This document shows, in pieces, positions 19,284-30,450 of a DNA stretch of 64,000 nt. Origin of the DNA: Bartonella senegalensis OS02 (GTDB lineage Bacteria > Pseudomonadota > Alphaproteobacteria > Rhizobiales > Rhizobiaceae); contig NZ_HE997542.1 of the NCBI RefSeq assembly GCF_000312545.1, positions 34,095-98,094 of the forward strand, read 5' to 3'. Numbering within the stretch: the first letter of the stretch is position 1; each line of letters starts with the position of its first letter. The notes below the pieces were generated by a model. That model worked only from the letters and a program-made list of their open reading frames with translations, had not been told where the DNA came from and made no database searches. The position numbers and the translations under genes are program-made.

Positions 19284-21947
19284 ATGAATAATGTTAATAG
19301 TATCCGCTCAACTTTCCTCGATTATTTTCAGCTTAATGGGCATAAAATTGTTTCTTCTAGCCCACTTGTTCCGCGCAATGATCCTACACTCATGTTTACC
19401 AATGCAGGGATGGTGCAGTTTAAAAATGTTTTTACTGGACTTGAACAACGTTCTTATAAACAGGCAACAACGGCGCAGAAATGTGTTCGTGCGGGTGGAA
19501 AGCATAATGATCTTGACAATGTTGGCTATACGGCACGCCATCATACATTTTTTGAAATGTTGGGTAATTTTTCTTTTGGTGATTATTTCAAAGAAGAAGC
19601 CATTTTTTTATCATGGAATCTTTTAACGAAGGAATTTTGTCTTCCTAAAGATAAATTGTTGGTGACAGTTTATCATAGTGATGATGTTGCTGCTGAATTA
19701 TGGCGTAAAATCTCAGGTCTTCCAGATGAAAAAATTGTCCGTATTGCGACGGCTGATAATTTTTGGGCGATGGGAGACACAGGTCCCTGTGGTCCTTGTT
19801 CAGAGATTTTTTACGATCACGGTGATCAAATTTGGGGAGGTCCGCCTGGGAGTGCTGATGAAGAGGGTGATCGCTTTATTGAAATTTGGAATCTTGTTTT
19901 CATGCAGTATGAGCAGGTGAGTGAGGAAAAGCGTGTTGAATTGCCTCATCCTTCTATTGATACAGGTATGGGATTAGAGCGTATTGCTGCTGTTTTACAG
20001 GGTGTTCATGATAATTATGACATTGATCTTTTTCGTGCGTTACTTGGTGCGTCACAGGAAATTACAGGGGTTGAGGCAACGGGGGATTTTATTGCGAGCC
20101 ACCGTGTCATTGCTGATCATCTTCGCTCCTCTGCATTTTTGATTGCTGATGGTGTTCTTCCTTCTAATGAAGGAAGGGGATATGTTTTACGTCGTATTAT
20201 GCGCCGTGCTATGCGTCATGCGCATCTTCTTGGTGCTAGAGAGCCCTTAATGTGGCAGCTTTTGCCTGTTTTAATTCGCGAAATGGGACAAGCTTATCCG
20301 GAATTGGTACGCGCTCAATCTTTGATTTCAGAAACTTTAAAATTAGAAGAGATACGTTTTCGTAAAACGCTTGAACGAGGACTTGGTTTGTTGAACGAAG
20401 CAAGTACCGATCTTAAAGAAGGGGATCACTTAAATGGTGAAATCGCTTTTAAACTCTATGATACTTATGGTTTTCCGCTTGATTTGACGCAAGATGCTCT
20501 TCGATGCCGTGGAATATCTGTTGATGTTGCGGCTTTTGATAAGGCGATGGAATGTCAAAAAGCACAAGCCCGTGCTAATTGGTCTGGGTCCGGTGAAGCT
20601 AAAACAGAGTCCATTTGGTTTTCTGTTCGTGATCAGGTGGGGGGCACAGAATTTTTGGGTTATGAAACAGAAAAAGCTGAAGGCATTCTGACAGCTCTTG
20701 TGTGTGATGGCAAAATTGTTGATCATATTTCTTCAGGGCAGAAAGCCATTCTTGTGGTAAATCAGACACCCTTTTATGGCGAATCTGGTGGGCAGGTTGG
20801 TGATAGTGGCATTATTTCTGGTGAGGACTTTATTTTTAAAGTGTATGACACTCAGAAAAAGGCTGATGGTGTTTTTATCCATATTGGAGAAGTTAAGTCT
20901 GGTCAAGCAAGGACATCTGATTGTGTAGAATTAACCATTGATGGTGTTCGTCGTAAAAAAATCTGTGTGAACCATTCTGCTACCCATTTATTACACGAAG
21001 CTTTACGTCAAGTATTGGGATCTCATGTTACACAGAAGGGCTCTCTTGTATCACCGGATCGATTGCGTTTTGATTTTTCTCATCCAAAATCAGTTTCTTT
21101 GGAAGAATTGAAAAAAATAGAAGATTTAGCAAATGAGATTGTTCTGCAAAATAGTGAGGTAACAACCCGCCTCATGCTGGTGGATGATGCAATTTCTGAA
21201 GGAGCGATGGCACTCTTTGGTGAGAAATATGGTGATGAAGTTCGTGTTGTTTCTATGGGGAACCAGCTTGAAAAAGGAGACTTAAAGAGACGTTGGTCTA
21301 TTGAGCTTTGTGGAGGGATACATGTGAAGAGAACAGGGGATATTGGTTTAATTCATATTGTTTCTGAAAGTTCTGTCGCGTCTGGAGTGCGTCGTATTGA
21401 AGCTTTAACAGGTTCAGCAGCGCGTCTTTATCTTTGTCTGCAAGATGAACGTATCGATGAGATTGCTGATCTTTTAAAAACTGTTCCTGATGATGTGGGA
21501 GAACGTGTGCGGATTTTGCTCGAGGATCGTCGTAAACTTGAAAAAGAGTTGAGTGATGAACGCAAGAAGAGTTTGCTAAGTGGTGGAATGGTAAAAAATG
21601 GTCAAGAGGATATTACTATCATTAATGGTATTTCTTTTATGGGGCGTGTTGTTGAAAATATTTTGCCACGAGATCTTAAGGCATTAGTCGATTCTGGAAA
21701 GAAGACAATTGGTTCTGGAGTTGTTGCTTTCATTGGTGTTTCAGAAGATGGCAAGGGGAGTGCTGTTGTTGGTGTTACGGATGATTTAACGAATAAGTTG
21801 AATGCTGTTGATTTGGTGCGTATTTTGTCTGGTATTCTTGGTGGTCAAGGTGGTGGTGGACGTCCTGATATGGCGCAGGCTGGTGGTTCTGAAGGAAGTA
21901 AAGCTGGTCAGGCACTTGCAGCACTCAAAGCCGCTCTTGAGGAATAA
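19284..21947 (+). CDS. alaS: Alanyl-tRNA synthetase
   Basis: The enzyme charges tRNA-Ala and edits mischarged Ser and Gly. The 887-residue product has the class II catalytic core (about 1-240, with [20 protein letters not shown]) and a tRNA-recognition domain. An editing domain follows with the zinc motif HSATHLLH and downstream [13 protein letters not shown], then the C-Ala domain ending in [13 protein letters not shown]. Length is normal. It ends 10 nt before the convergent ndvA end, with no terminator hairpin visible between them. Confidence 0.97.
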   Translation: MNNVNSIRSTFLDYFQLNGHKIVSSSPLVPRNDPTLMFTNAGMVQFKNVFTGLEQRSYKQATTAQKCVRAGGKHNDLDNVGYTARHHTFFEMLGNFSFGDYFKEEAIFLSWNLLTKEFCLPKDKLLVTVYHSDDVAAELWRKISGLPDEKIVRIATADNFWAMGDTGPCGPCSEIFYDHGDQIWGGPPGSADEEGDRFIEIWNLVFMQYEQVSEEKRVELPHPSIDTGMGLERIAAVLQGVHDNYDIDLFRALLGASQEITGVEATGDFIASHRVIADHLRSSAFLIADGVLPSNEGRGYVLRRIMRRAMRHAHLLGAREPLMWQLLPVLIREMGQAYPELVRAQSLISETLKLEEIRFRKTLERGLGLLNEASTDLKEGDHLNGEIAFKLYDTYGFPLDLTQDALRCRGISVDVAAFDKAMECQKAQARANWSGSGEAKTESIWFSVRDQVGGTEFLGYETEKAEGILTALVCDGKIVDHISSGQKAILVVNQTPFYGESGGQVGDSGIISGEDFIFKVYDTQKKADGVFIHIGEVKSGQARTSDCVELTIDGVRRKKICVNHSATHLLHEALRQVLGSHVTQKGSLVSPDRLRFDFSHPKSVSLEELKKIEDLANEIVLQNSEVTTRLMLVDDAISEGAMALFGEKYGDEVRVVSMGNQLEKGDLKRRWSIELCGGIHVKRTGDIGLIHIVSESSVASGVRRIEALTGSAARLYLCLQDERIDEIADLLKTVPDDVGERVRILLEDRRKLEKELSDERKKSLLSGGMVKNGQEDITIINGISFMGRVVENILPRDLKALVDSGKKTIGSGVVAFIGVSEDGKGSAVVGVTDDLTNKLNAVDLVRILSGILGGQGGGGRPDMAQAGGSEGSKAGQALAALKAALEE

Positions 21948-21957
21948 TTTCTGATTT

Positions 21958-23817
21958 TTATGATTGGGATTTGAGATCTGTCAAGAACGATTTTGAGATA
22001 CGGTTTTTGTTTAAAGAGGGAGAGGTTATTTTATGATGCGATGGCTTCTGCAAGGGGATCACATTTACATCTTCTCTTTTTATCGCTGGTTGGTTAATTG
22101 TCAAACCACCAGCCTTTAACAGTTTATAGAAACGACCACCTTTAGCAATTAATTCTTGAAAACTTCCTTTTTCAATTAAGTGACCTTGTTCTAGAAAGAG
22201 CACAAGATCAGCGCTGCGCACTGTTGAAAGGCGATGAGCTATAATGAAAGTGGTTCGGTTGTGACTTATGCTCTCAAGAGCGTCTTTAACGCGCGCTTCT
22301 GTTTCGACATCAAGGGCACTTGTCGCTTCGTCTAGAATAAGAATGGGAGCATTTTTTAAAACAGCGCGTGCAATTGCTAGTCGCTGTTTCTCTCCGCCGG
22401 ATAATTGAGAACCCCGTTCACCAATCATTGTATTATAACAATTGTTTTTTTTCAAAATAAAATCATGAGCAGCTGCTATCTTTGCTGCTTCATAAAGCTC
22501 TTCATCTGTTGCTGTTTCTTTTCCTATCGAGATATTGTCGTGAATAGTACGGTTGAAAAGACCAGCATCTTGAAACACTGTTGCTAGAGATTTTCGTAAG
22601 GATTCACGATTAACAGAGCGTATATTTATTCCATCAATGGAAATATGCCCAACTGTAGGATCGTATACGCGCTGCAAGAGATTGATTAATGTTGTTTTAC
22701 CAGCACCTGTTGGTCCTACAATCGCAACAGTTTGTCCTGTTTTAACCTCAAAGGAAATGTCAAAAACGCCTTGAGAGGAATTTGGGAATTTATAGGTCAC
22801 GTGATGGAATTGTATTGCACCCTTAACGTTTTGCAAAAAAGGAAGGTTTTCAGGTTCTTTGCTCTGAAAGGTTGAGTCTTCCATTGCAAAGAATTCTTGT
22901 AGTTTTGCTTGTGAGGATATGGTTAGGTTAATGAAACTGCTCATTTGATCAAGACGACTAATCATTAATTGTGCAAATCCGACAAAAGCAACAACTTCAC
23001 CTACACGTAATTGGCCTTTTGCTACAAAAAAAGCTCCAAGGAGAAGAACACAAACTATTGAAATGGTTGAAGCCATGCGATTTAAGCCACTGGCAAGAGC
23101 CCACCAATTGAGAACAGGGTTTTGCGCTTTAAGAAGGTCATTTGTATGCTGATGTAATATAGAAGTTTCTTCTTTTATTCGGTTATAACTTTGTACAATG
23201 GAAACGTTAGAGATTGAATCACTGACATGTTGAAAAAGATTATGATGATAGGACTCTACAGCGGCTTGACCATCTTTTGTTTTGCGCATCACTAGGCGTG
23301 CAATTAATACATAAATGATGGCGAGAACAACCAAGACTATTGAAAGGCGCCAATTCATGTTAAAAGCTATGGGGATGAGAACGAATAATGCAACAAGAGT
23401 TGAGAGATGTTGACGCATAAAATCAAGCCATATGGTTGACATAGAGTCTATAGCACGCAAAAGTGTATGGAGAGCATTAGAAGTTCCGCGCTGTTGATGC
23501 CAGATTAAAGGCATAGCAATAATACGTTCGAAAGATTCTGTTAAAACAGCTAAGCGACGTCTATGTGCTAAGCGGTCAGCACCGCGAGCTATAAGTACAT
23601 AGGCAAGAATATGGGAAATACCAAAGCATATCCAAATCGTAAGAGTTGGGATAATAGCTGATTTTTCTGCAATAGAGTCAATGACGTGTCCAAATAAAAT
23701 AGGTTCTGCAATGGTGATGATAGCCAACATAACATTCGTAGAACAGATTAAAAGGGATGCATTTTTTTCTTTATTTAGATAAGTGAGGACACGTGCATAG
23801 GTTCTCAATAAAGCCAC
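21958..23817 (-). CDS. ndvA: Cyclic beta-1,2-glucan ABC exporter NdvA
   Basis: This half-size ABC exporter resembles NdvA/ChvA, which moves cyclic beta-1,2-glucan across the inner membrane in rhizobia, Brucella and Bartonella. The 619-residue product has a six-helix membrane domain (about 20-310). The ATPase domain has Walker A GPTGAGKT (368-375), signature LSGGE (472-476) and Walker B ILILDE (492-497). The start is GTG with GGAG upstream. The family assignment is firm; the substrate is inferred from homology. The glucan synthase gene ndvB/chvB is not in the window. A general lipid or multidrug exporter of the MsbA type is the alternative. Confidence 0.9.
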   Translation of the reverse strand: MALLRTYARVLTYLNKEKNASLLICSTNVMLAIITIAEPILFGHVIDSIAEKSAIIPTLTIWICFGISHILAYVLIARGADRLAHRRRLAVLTESFERIIAMPLIWHQQRGTSNALHTLLRAIDSMSTIWLDFMRQHLSTLVALFVLIPIAFNMNWRLSIVLVVLAIIYVLIARLVMRKTKDGQAAVESYHHNLFQHVSDSISNVSIVQSYNRIKEETSILHQHTNDLLKAQNPVLNWWALASGLNRMASTISIVCVLLLGAFFVAKGQLRVGEVVAFVGFAQLMISRLDQMSSFINLTISSQAKLQEFFAMEDSTFQSKEPENLPFLQNVKGAIQFHHVTYKFPNSSQGVFDISFEVKTGQTVAIVGPTGAGKTTLINLLQRVYDPTVGHISIDGINIRSVNRESLRKSLATVFQDAGLFNRTIHDNISIGKETATDEELYEAAKIAAAHDFILKKNNCYNTMIGERGSQLSGGEKQRLAIARAVLKNAPILILDEATSALDVETEARVKDALESISHNRTTFIIAHRLSTVRSADLVLFLEQGHLIEKGSFQELIAKGGRFYKLLKAGGLTINQPAIKREDVNVIPLQKPSHHKITSPSLNKNRISKSFLTDLKSQS

Positions 23818-24032
23818 AGATGATCATCTCCACTCAATTGTAATCGTTAGGCTTTTAAGTAATAAAGTTTTGATAGTAAGAAAATGCAATTTTGGATACG
23901 GATTGTAATATGCTGTGATAAAACCAACTGTATAGAATATGGATTTTTTGTTTATAAAGAGAGTGTGTAAAACGGGTCAATAAAATTATTTGGCAAAATT
24001 ATTTGATAAAATTACTGGGCAAGGGAATTTTC

Positions 24033-25016
24033 ATGGCAGGCGTAGAAATAAAAAAGGTTGAAGCAGATGAAAGCGGAATGCGCTTAGATCGTTGGTTTAA
24101 AGCGCATTACCCGGGACTTGGATTTGGGCATTTACAAAAATTGTTGCGTTCTGGACAGATACGAATTGATGGTGGGCGTGTTAAAGCTGAGACGCGTCTT
24201 CTTATGGGCCAAGTTGTTCGCATACCACCTTTATCTTTTAATGACAAAGAAAGTCTTCCGGTAACGGATAAAACCCTTCGAGGACAGGATGATGGGGTCA
24301 TTTTGAAAAAAATGCTGCTTTATGAGGATCCAAAGGTTTTTGTTTTTAACAAGCCAGCTGGTTTAGCGGTACAGGGTGGCTCTGGCTTGACGCGCCATAT
24401 GGATAGTATGCTTGAGGTATGGCGTAATAAAAAAGGTGAAAAACCGCGGTTGGTTCATCGTCTTGATCGTGAGACATCGGGTGTGTTGATTGTTGCGCGG
24501 TCAAGAGGGGCGGCACAGGCTTTAACATCGGCTTTTCGAACACGTGAAACAAAAAAAACTTATTGGGCATTGGTGCGGGGTGTGCCTAAAAAAAAGCAAG
24601 ATAAAATTTCAACGTGGATGGTTAAGGATAATACTTCCCAGGGTGATAAAATGCGGGTTTGTGAACATGGGGAGCCAGACTCTTGTCATGCAGTTTCCTA
24701 CTACCGCGTTATAGATACACGAGGGCGCGCTCTTTCATGGCTTGAAATGGAACCTTATACGGGGAGAACACATCAGCTGCGTGTCCATGCTGCTCACATG
24801 GATCACCCGATCATTGGTGATGCAAAATATTTTTTTTCTGATAGTAATTGGGAGTTACCAGGGGGAATTCAAAATCGCCTTCATCTTCATGCACGCCGGA
24901 TTCGCGTTCCTCATCCTTCAGGGGGGATATTGGATATCGTCGCACCTTTACCACCTCATATGGTACAAAGTTTTAATCTTTTGGCTTTTAATGAGAATGA
25001 TGGTGAGACAGAATAA
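24033..25016 (+). CDS. rluC: RluC/RluD-family 23S rRNA pseudouridine synthase
   Basis: The enzyme isomerises uridines in 23S rRNA. The 327-residue product has an N-terminal S4 RNA-binding domain (about 15-62) and the catalytic motif HRLDRETSG with Asp145. It also has the GRTHQLRVHAAHMDHPIIGD block. The ATG at 24033 follows AAGGGA; an in-frame TTG at 24003 would add ten residues. Exact target uridines (RluC 955/2504/2580 versus RluD) are inferred from overall likeness. No partner gene directly follows; a decayed 1.8 kb gap separates it from the ATP12 gene. Confidence 0.88.
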   Translation: MAGVEIKKVEADESGMRLDRWFKAHYPGLGFGHLQKLLRSGQIRIDGGRVKAETRLLMGQVVRIPPLSFNDKESLPVTDKTLRGQDDGVILKKMLLYEDPKVFVFNKPAGLAVQGGSGLTRHMDSMLEVWRNKKGEKPRLVHRLDRETSGVLIVARSRGAAQALTSAFRTRETKKTYWALVRGVPKKKQDKISTWMVKDNTSQGDKMRVCEHGEPDSCHAVSYYRVIDTRGRALSWLEMEPYTGRTHQLRVHAAHMDHPIIGDAKYFFSDSNWELPGGIQNRLHLHARRIRVPHPSGGILDIVAPLPPHMVQSFNLLAFNENDGETE

Positions 25017-25740
25017 ACAAAATAAAAGAAGAGTTTTTGTTATTTGTTTTTTTGAGTTGTGCAGTTTTTTGTAAATTTAAGAAGGTGTTATCTATATCAC
25101 TTGTTGTGAAGAGAATTCTTGATAAAATAATCGCTCTTAAAGGATTGTATTTTTTAAATGATGAATTTGTAGATATCGTTTACAGATTTTTTCTACAGTT
25201 TCATTATCTTATTATGCCGTATAAAACATCATAAATTCACATATCAGATGTGTTTTGCTGTTGGATATATTGACAAATAATGTCAATTGGTGTGCATCCA
25301 AAGCTCATAGGGAAGTAGGGAGGTGATCAAAGGTTACGGCCCTATTACTTTTTTTGAGTCATAAGCGATTTTTTTGTTTTAGACTTTTATTAGAAATATC
25401 TTTTAAGCTGTTCATGAGTGTAGATATTGCTATTTGAGGTTGATAGCTGCTAGGAATATGAACGTGATACTTTTACTTTCAAATGCAAGACAAATATTCT
25501 TAAAAATAAAATGTAAATATTCTAGTATTTTTCAGTAAAAATTTTTATAATATGCTTTTTATAAATAATAAATTAATTTTTATATTTAAAATTCAGTGTT
25601 TTTATTTAGTTTATTTTTTATAAATTATTTATAAGATAGTAAAGTAATAAATAAAGTCTGCTTTTAACAGATCCTATGCAATTATGTAAAGATTTTAAAT
25701 TTGAGATTTAATCGAATGATAAGTATAAGTCTGCAAGATT
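25017..25740. other. AT-rich gap after rluC
   Basis: No gene can be supported. The only structure noted is a short palindrome, TTGACA (25270-25275) with TGTCAA (25281-25286) across AATAA, which could bind a regulator or be chance in AT-rich DNA. Sequence from about 25500 to 25720 is extremely AT-rich. Confidence 0.4.
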
Positions 25741-25744
25741 AAAC

Positions 25745-26012
25745 AATTTTATGGATGTGCTCCTGTGGTGTCTAATGGGGTCACGACCTTCATGTAAAAC
25801 AGAATGCCACCCAGTCGCCAATTTAAGGGCTTGTTTTAAAGAGACCTCTTAGTGCACCAAAGCCCATTTCACGGCGGCGTCCGTAAAGGGTATAATGATA
25901 AATCCGTTGAGCACCGCCATCTTTACTCTTATGAAGAAGCCGGTACCATCATACTCTTTGCCAGACCCCAATGTTACACAAGCCCTTGGCACTTGAGACG
26001 ATTCATAAGAGC
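25745..26012 (-). pseudogene. Relic of a phage/island tyrosine integrase (N-terminal part)
   Basis: Read on the minus strand, three frames together rebuild the N-terminal domain of a P4-type tyrosine integrase. An ATG at about 26005 is followed by SAKG. Next comes GKEYDGTGFFIRVK, then after a shift DGGAQRIYHYTLYGRRREMGF and GALRG, and after a further shift KQALKLATGWHSVLHEGRDPI. This order matches the DUF4102 arm-binding domain (D-G-x-G-L-x-L-R-V, then GRRREMGLG, then the A-R-E-L-A and G-x-D-P-I segments). The catalytic domain is missing, and at least three frameshifts are present. It marks a past integration. No tRNA or direct repeat is visible beside it to serve as attachment site. Confidence 0.8.
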
Positions 26013-26816
26013 GATTTTTAGTCCTTTCTTAATAATTTTTATCCAGATATTCATCTCACTTGTTATGTGCAAACAAGTGGTTTTAATTGATGCAATATAA
26101 ACAGGATTGAAATGAGAAAATCCTAACAGTGTTCGGGGCTCTTATTTAATATGAATGACGCTATATTATCGTTATAAATCAATGTTTTATTTAAGAGAGA
26201 CTTAACATAGAAAAATGATCAATAGTAACAGGAGAGCAACTTTAATTTTTATCATCCTATTATGCCATAAAATACTGTCGTTTAGGGCGGTTATATAAGG
26301 AAGGGAAATTGTTCCGTGAGGGGTGGATTGCTTGGGCCTATGTTAGGCGCATAATGGCGGTACTTTGGGGGATGTTAAGCAAGGTATCAAGGTATAATTA
26401 TGAGTAAAATGCATGGCTCTCTTTAGCTTTTTTGGTGATGCCCTTTCTTGTTCTTCAACACTTTATAGAAGCATTTTAAAAGCTATGAATGCTTTGTAGA
26501 TATCACTCTTGTAGACGGATAATTTGCAAAGGTAGTAAACATGCTTACTTTTACTCTCAAGTTCGATGCATTTAAGTTTTTAAATCAAGAAAAATCCTTT
26601 TTAAAAATTACTCTCACAGTTGTTTCTGAATGGAAAAACAAGGCATTATCGTTGTCTTGTCTATAAAATAGATCTGAAATATAGTTCTCAATCAGATTGG
26701 AGCTGGTAAGGCCTTTTTTCTTCTTTAGGGAGGGGTGACAGGTAAACTCAACCCTATAAGGCATACAGAAACTTGAAAACTAGTCAATTTTTTGAAAATA
26801 TCAAAGGTAAAATGAT
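26013..26816. other. Gap between integrase relic and ATP12 gene
   Basis: No intact gene. A run of about 52 codons without stop lies on the plus strand at roughly 26243-26401. It reads ...RLYKEGKLFREGWIAWAY and then VRRIMAVLWGMLSKVSR, but has no ATG or ribosome-binding site. It looks more protein-like than the AT-rich surroundings and may be a relic of a lost gene, possibly from the same element. I do not recognise the family. Confidence 0.35.
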
Positions 26817-27599
26817 ATGCGTGAAATTTTGAATCATTTTGATAAACCCTTGAATAAAAATCATTCTGTCCAGAAGATTGAAAATCTTTCTTGCCAGTCA
26901 CTTCCAAAACGATTTTATAGCGAAGTAAAGGTTGCTTGTGAGGAGGGAGGATTTTCCCTCTTATTGGATGGATTTCCAGTTAAAACGCCGGCTAAGCGGC
27001 ATTTTCTTGTGCCAACAGAAATGTTTGCTGCATTTGTGGCAAAGGAATTTGAAAACCAAAAGCAAGTTATTGATCCAGCAAAAATGCCAATGACACGTCT
27101 TGTGAATACTGTGATTGATGGCATAGCTGATAATATGCAGGTTGTATTTGAAGATTTATTGCGTTTTGTCGCATGTGATATGACTTTTTATCGCGCACAA
27201 ACACCAAAAGAGCTGGTACAGCGACAACGTGAACAGTGGGATCCTTTATTAGATTGGGTAGAAGAAAAACTTGGTGCTCGTTTTCATGTAGCAGAAGGGC
27301 TTATGCATGTTGAACAATCACGCGAGGCTATTCAAGCAGTAAGCAATTATCTACGTAAAGTAGAATCTCCCTATATGCTTGCAGCACTGCATACGATAAC
27401 AACCTTAACAGGATCAGCTCTTCTTGCTCTTGCTGTTATGGAAGGAGAAATGAATGCAGATCATGTTTGGAATATTGCCCATTTAGATGAAGATTGGATG
27501 ATGGAACAATGGGGAGTTGATGAAGAAGCAATGATGCGCCGTGCTTATAAGAAAAGTGAATTTGACGCAGCAGGAACAATCATGACAACTTGTCTATAG
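26817..27599 (+). CDS. ATP12-family F1-ATPase assembly chaperone
   Basis: The product is a homologue of mitochondrial Atp12, which binds the F1 alpha subunit during ATP synthase assembly; such proteins are typical of alphaproteobacteria. The 260-residue product has the N-terminal domain pattern (FSLLLDGFPVKTPAKR and PAKMPMTRLVNTVIDG). The helical domain carries RQREQWDPLLDWVEEKLGA and ends LDEDWMMEQWGVDEEAMMRR. It stands alone between the decayed gap and a minus-strand gene. The upstream ribosome-binding site is weak (AAAGGTAAA). Function is inferred from the family. Confidence 0.9.
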   Translation: MREILNHFDKPLNKNHSVQKIENLSCQSLPKRFYSEVKVACEEGGFSLLLDGFPVKTPAKRHFLVPTEMFAAFVAKEFENQKQVIDPAKMPMTRLVNTVIDGIADNMQVVFEDLLRFVACDMTFYRAQTPKELVQRQREQWDPLLDWVEEKLGARFHVAEGLMHVEQSREAIQAVSNYLRKVESPYMLAALHTITTLTGSALLALAVMEGEMNADHVWNIAHLDEDWMMEQWGVDEEAMMRRAYKKSEFDAAGTIMTTCL

Positions 27600-27644
27600 G
27601 TTAAATTCTCTGCTGCTTTTCTTCATGCACTCATTTCTAAAACA

Positions 27645-28205
27645 TCACATTATTTTTGTGATTTTTTGCGGATTGATTTTTATTTTCTCAAGTCCAGGAA
27701 ATGCATCACTGGTTATATTTAAAATTGCTTCGTCATTCCCACGTATAAAATACCATTTGTTGTCTGAAAGAAGAGCAATTACTTCAGTTTGAATAGAGCG
27801 CTTTTTTCCAGAGTTTGTTGTAGTTATAAAATTCACGGGTATAACGAAATAAGGAATACCATTATCAAGTGTGCCTTCACGTTTTTGCTTTTGGTTGATT
27901 TGTATACTCTCAATCTTATAATTTTCTGCCAATCGTTGTATTTGGCTTTTCATGATTTGTTGGAATTGTAATTTACTAATGTTTTTTTTATTCATTAAGC
28001 TGCTGATAATTTGGGGGGGAATAGCATTTAAAATGGCATTTGCATCGGCATTTTGAAGCGCTTTACTGTAAGCAAATGCTGCTTCTTCAAAGGCTGTAGA
28101 TTTTGGGGCTGTAAGTTTTGAATTTGTAATTGTATAAGCTTGAGTTATTGAGATAATAAAGGCAATGCATAAAAGAATAGGAAAAAGATAAAAAATTTGC
28201 AGCAT
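27645..28205 (-). CDS. Secreted protein of unknown function
   Basis: The product has 186 residues with a clear signal peptide: hydrophobic LFPILLCIAFIISIT followed by QAYT, so it is probably periplasmic. The mature part starts with a helical segment (AFAYSKALQNADANAILNAI). It ends in a beta-rich half (IPYFVIPVNFITTTN, then VIALLSDNKWYFIRG), an arrangement reminiscent of NTF2-like or DUF-type accumulation domains. The ATG at 28205 with AAGG upstream is preferred to a TTG 33 nt earlier. It converges on the ATP12 gene across 45 nt. I do not recognise a named family. Confidence 0.7.
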   Translation of the reverse strand: MLQIFYLFPILLCIAFIISITQAYTITNSKLTAPKSTAFEEAAFAYSKALQNADANAILNAIPPQIISSLMNKKNISKLQFQQIMKSQIQRLAENYKIESIQINQKQKREGTLDNGIPYFVIPVNFITTTNSGKKRSIQTEVIALLSDNKWYFIRGNDEAILNITSDAFPGLEKIKINPQKITKIM

Positions 28206-28356
28206 TAGAAACCTTATAAATAATTCGAAGAGATTCAACTAGTATTATAAAGTAAGAGCACGAAAGCAAAAAGCTATTTGTGCTCTTTTATAAGCATAAT
28301 ATCCACAGAAATGGAGTTTTAAATTCCATTTTTAAATCGAAAATAATGATTATATT

Positions 28357-29766
28357 TTAAACAGAATAGTACATATCGAATTCCACGGGATGTGGAGTTG
28401 TTTCGTAACGTAAAACTTCTTGCATTTTTACTTGAATGAAAGAATTAATCTGATCATCATCAAAAACGTCACCAGCTTTAAGAAAACTACGGTCTTTATC
28501 CAGTGCTTCAAGTGCTTCACGCAGACTCCCTGAGACAGTAGGAATATCTTTGAGCTCTTTTAGAGGAAGATCGTAAAGATCTTTATCCATAGCGTGTCCA
28601 GGATGAATCTTGTTTTTGATGCCATCAAGACCAGCCATTAAGAGTGCTGCAAATGCTAAATATGGATTTGCTGTTGGATCTGGAAAACGAACTTCTACGC
28701 GTTTTGAATTTGGTGAAGGAGTCATAGGAATGCGGCAAGAGGCAGAACGATTACGTGCGGAATAAGCAAGAAGAACGGGCGCTTCATAACCAGGAACCAA
28801 ACGCTTATAAGAGTTTGTTGATGGATTGGTGAAGGCGTTGATTGCTTTTGCGTGCTTAATGATACCACCAATAAAAAATAAGCAGATTTCTGATAGCCCG
28901 GCATATTCATTTCCGGCAAAGATTGGTTTGCCATCTTTCCAAATGGACAGGTGAACATGCATCCCTGAGCCGTTATCACCAAAAACCGGTTTTGGCATAA
29001 AAGTTGCTGTTTTTCCGTAGCTGTTTGCTATTTGATGCACAACATATTTAAAAATTTGCATCTTATCAGCTTCACGGACAAGAGTATCAAAGCGAATACC
29101 CAATTCATGCTGGCCTGCTGCTACTTCATGATGATGCTTCTCAACCCGGACTCCCATATCTTTAAGTGCTGTAAGCATTTCAGAGCGCATATCTTGACAG
29201 GAATCAATGGGGGGAACTGGAAGATATCCACCCTTCATTCGTGGGCGATGACCGAGATTGCCCGTTTCATATTCTGTATCGTCATTTGATGGAAGTTCGC
29301 TTGAATCGAGTTTAAATCCTGTGTTGTAAGGGTCAGTTTTATAGCGTACATCATCAAAGATAAAAAATTCTGCTTCTGGACCTACATTGATTGTATCTCC
29401 AATGCCTAAAGATTTCATATAAACTTCAGCTCTTTTGGCTATAGAACGAGGATCTCTACGATAAAATTCTCCAGAAACAGGATCGAGCACATCACAAAAT
29501 ATGACCAAAGTTGATTGGGCAAAAAAAGGATCAATGTGGGCTGTTTCTGGATCTGGCATCAAAACCATGTCGGATTCATTGATTGTTTTCCATCCAGAAA
29601 TTGAAGAACCGTCAAACATAACGCCATCGCTAAATGTATCTTCACTGATTTCTGCAATATCCATGGTAACGTGATGCAACTTTCCTCGTGGATCGGTAAA
29701 GCGTAAATCAACAAAGCGGATGTCATTGTTGTCAATCTGTTTAAGAATGTCTGATGCGGTTGTCAT
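28357..29766 (-). CDS. glnA: Type I glutamine synthetase
   Basis: The enzyme forms glutamine from glutamate, ammonia and ATP and is the main ammonia-assimilating step. The 469-residue product has the beta-grasp domain, the latch loop FDGSSISGW (51-59), metal ligands in GPEAEFF (129-135), HVHLS (270-274) and the [10 protein letters not shown] block. Tyr398 in [11 protein letters not shown] matches the adenylylation site, so control by GlnE is likely. It lies 56 nt after glnB on the same strand, the common glnBA arrangement. Confidence 0.97.
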   Translation of the reverse strand: MTTASDILKQIDNNDIRFVDLRFTDPRGKLHHVTMDIAEISEDTFSDGVMFDGSSISGWKTINESDMVLMPDPETAHIDPFFAQSTLVIFCDVLDPVSGEFYRRDPRSIAKRAEVYMKSLGIGDTINVGPEAEFFIFDDVRYKTDPYNTGFKLDSSELPSNDDTEYETGNLGHRPRMKGGYLPVPPIDSCQDMRSEMLTALKDMGVRVEKHHHEVAAGQHELGIRFDTLVREADKMQIFKYVVHQIANSYGKTATFMPKPVFGDNGSGMHVHLSIWKDGKPIFAGNEYAGLSEICLFFIGGIIKHAKAINAFTNPSTNSYKRLVPGYEAPVLLAYSARNRSASCRIPMTPSPNSKRVEVRFPDPTANPYLAFAALLMAGLDGIKNKIHPGHAMDKDLYDLPLKELKDIPTVSGSLREALEALDKDRSFLKAGDVFDDDQINSFIQVKMQEVLRYETTPHPVEFDMYYSV

Positions 29767-29822
29767 ATTCCATTTCCTTATTGGACTGAGGGAGATAAAA
29801 AAGATGAAAGACTTTATAGCTG

Positions 29823-30266
<444 letters not shown>

Positions 30267-30450
30267 TTATGTCACGATATATTTGGAGAAGACAGATTCC
30301 TTTACAGCATACAATGAAATGCTGTTATTTTATAGGGAAAGCGCTTTGAGTGTCGTAAAGAATCAGAATGATACAATAAAACTTTGCTCTTCTTTTTTGT
30401 ACTGTTCTATTATGTATTTTATAACATGCAGACTTTTTAAGAATTTAGAT

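Noticed and set aside
25852-26100. 82-codon plus-strand open frame
   Set aside because: It lies antisense to the integrase relic, which explains its protein-like composition; it has no ribosome-binding site.
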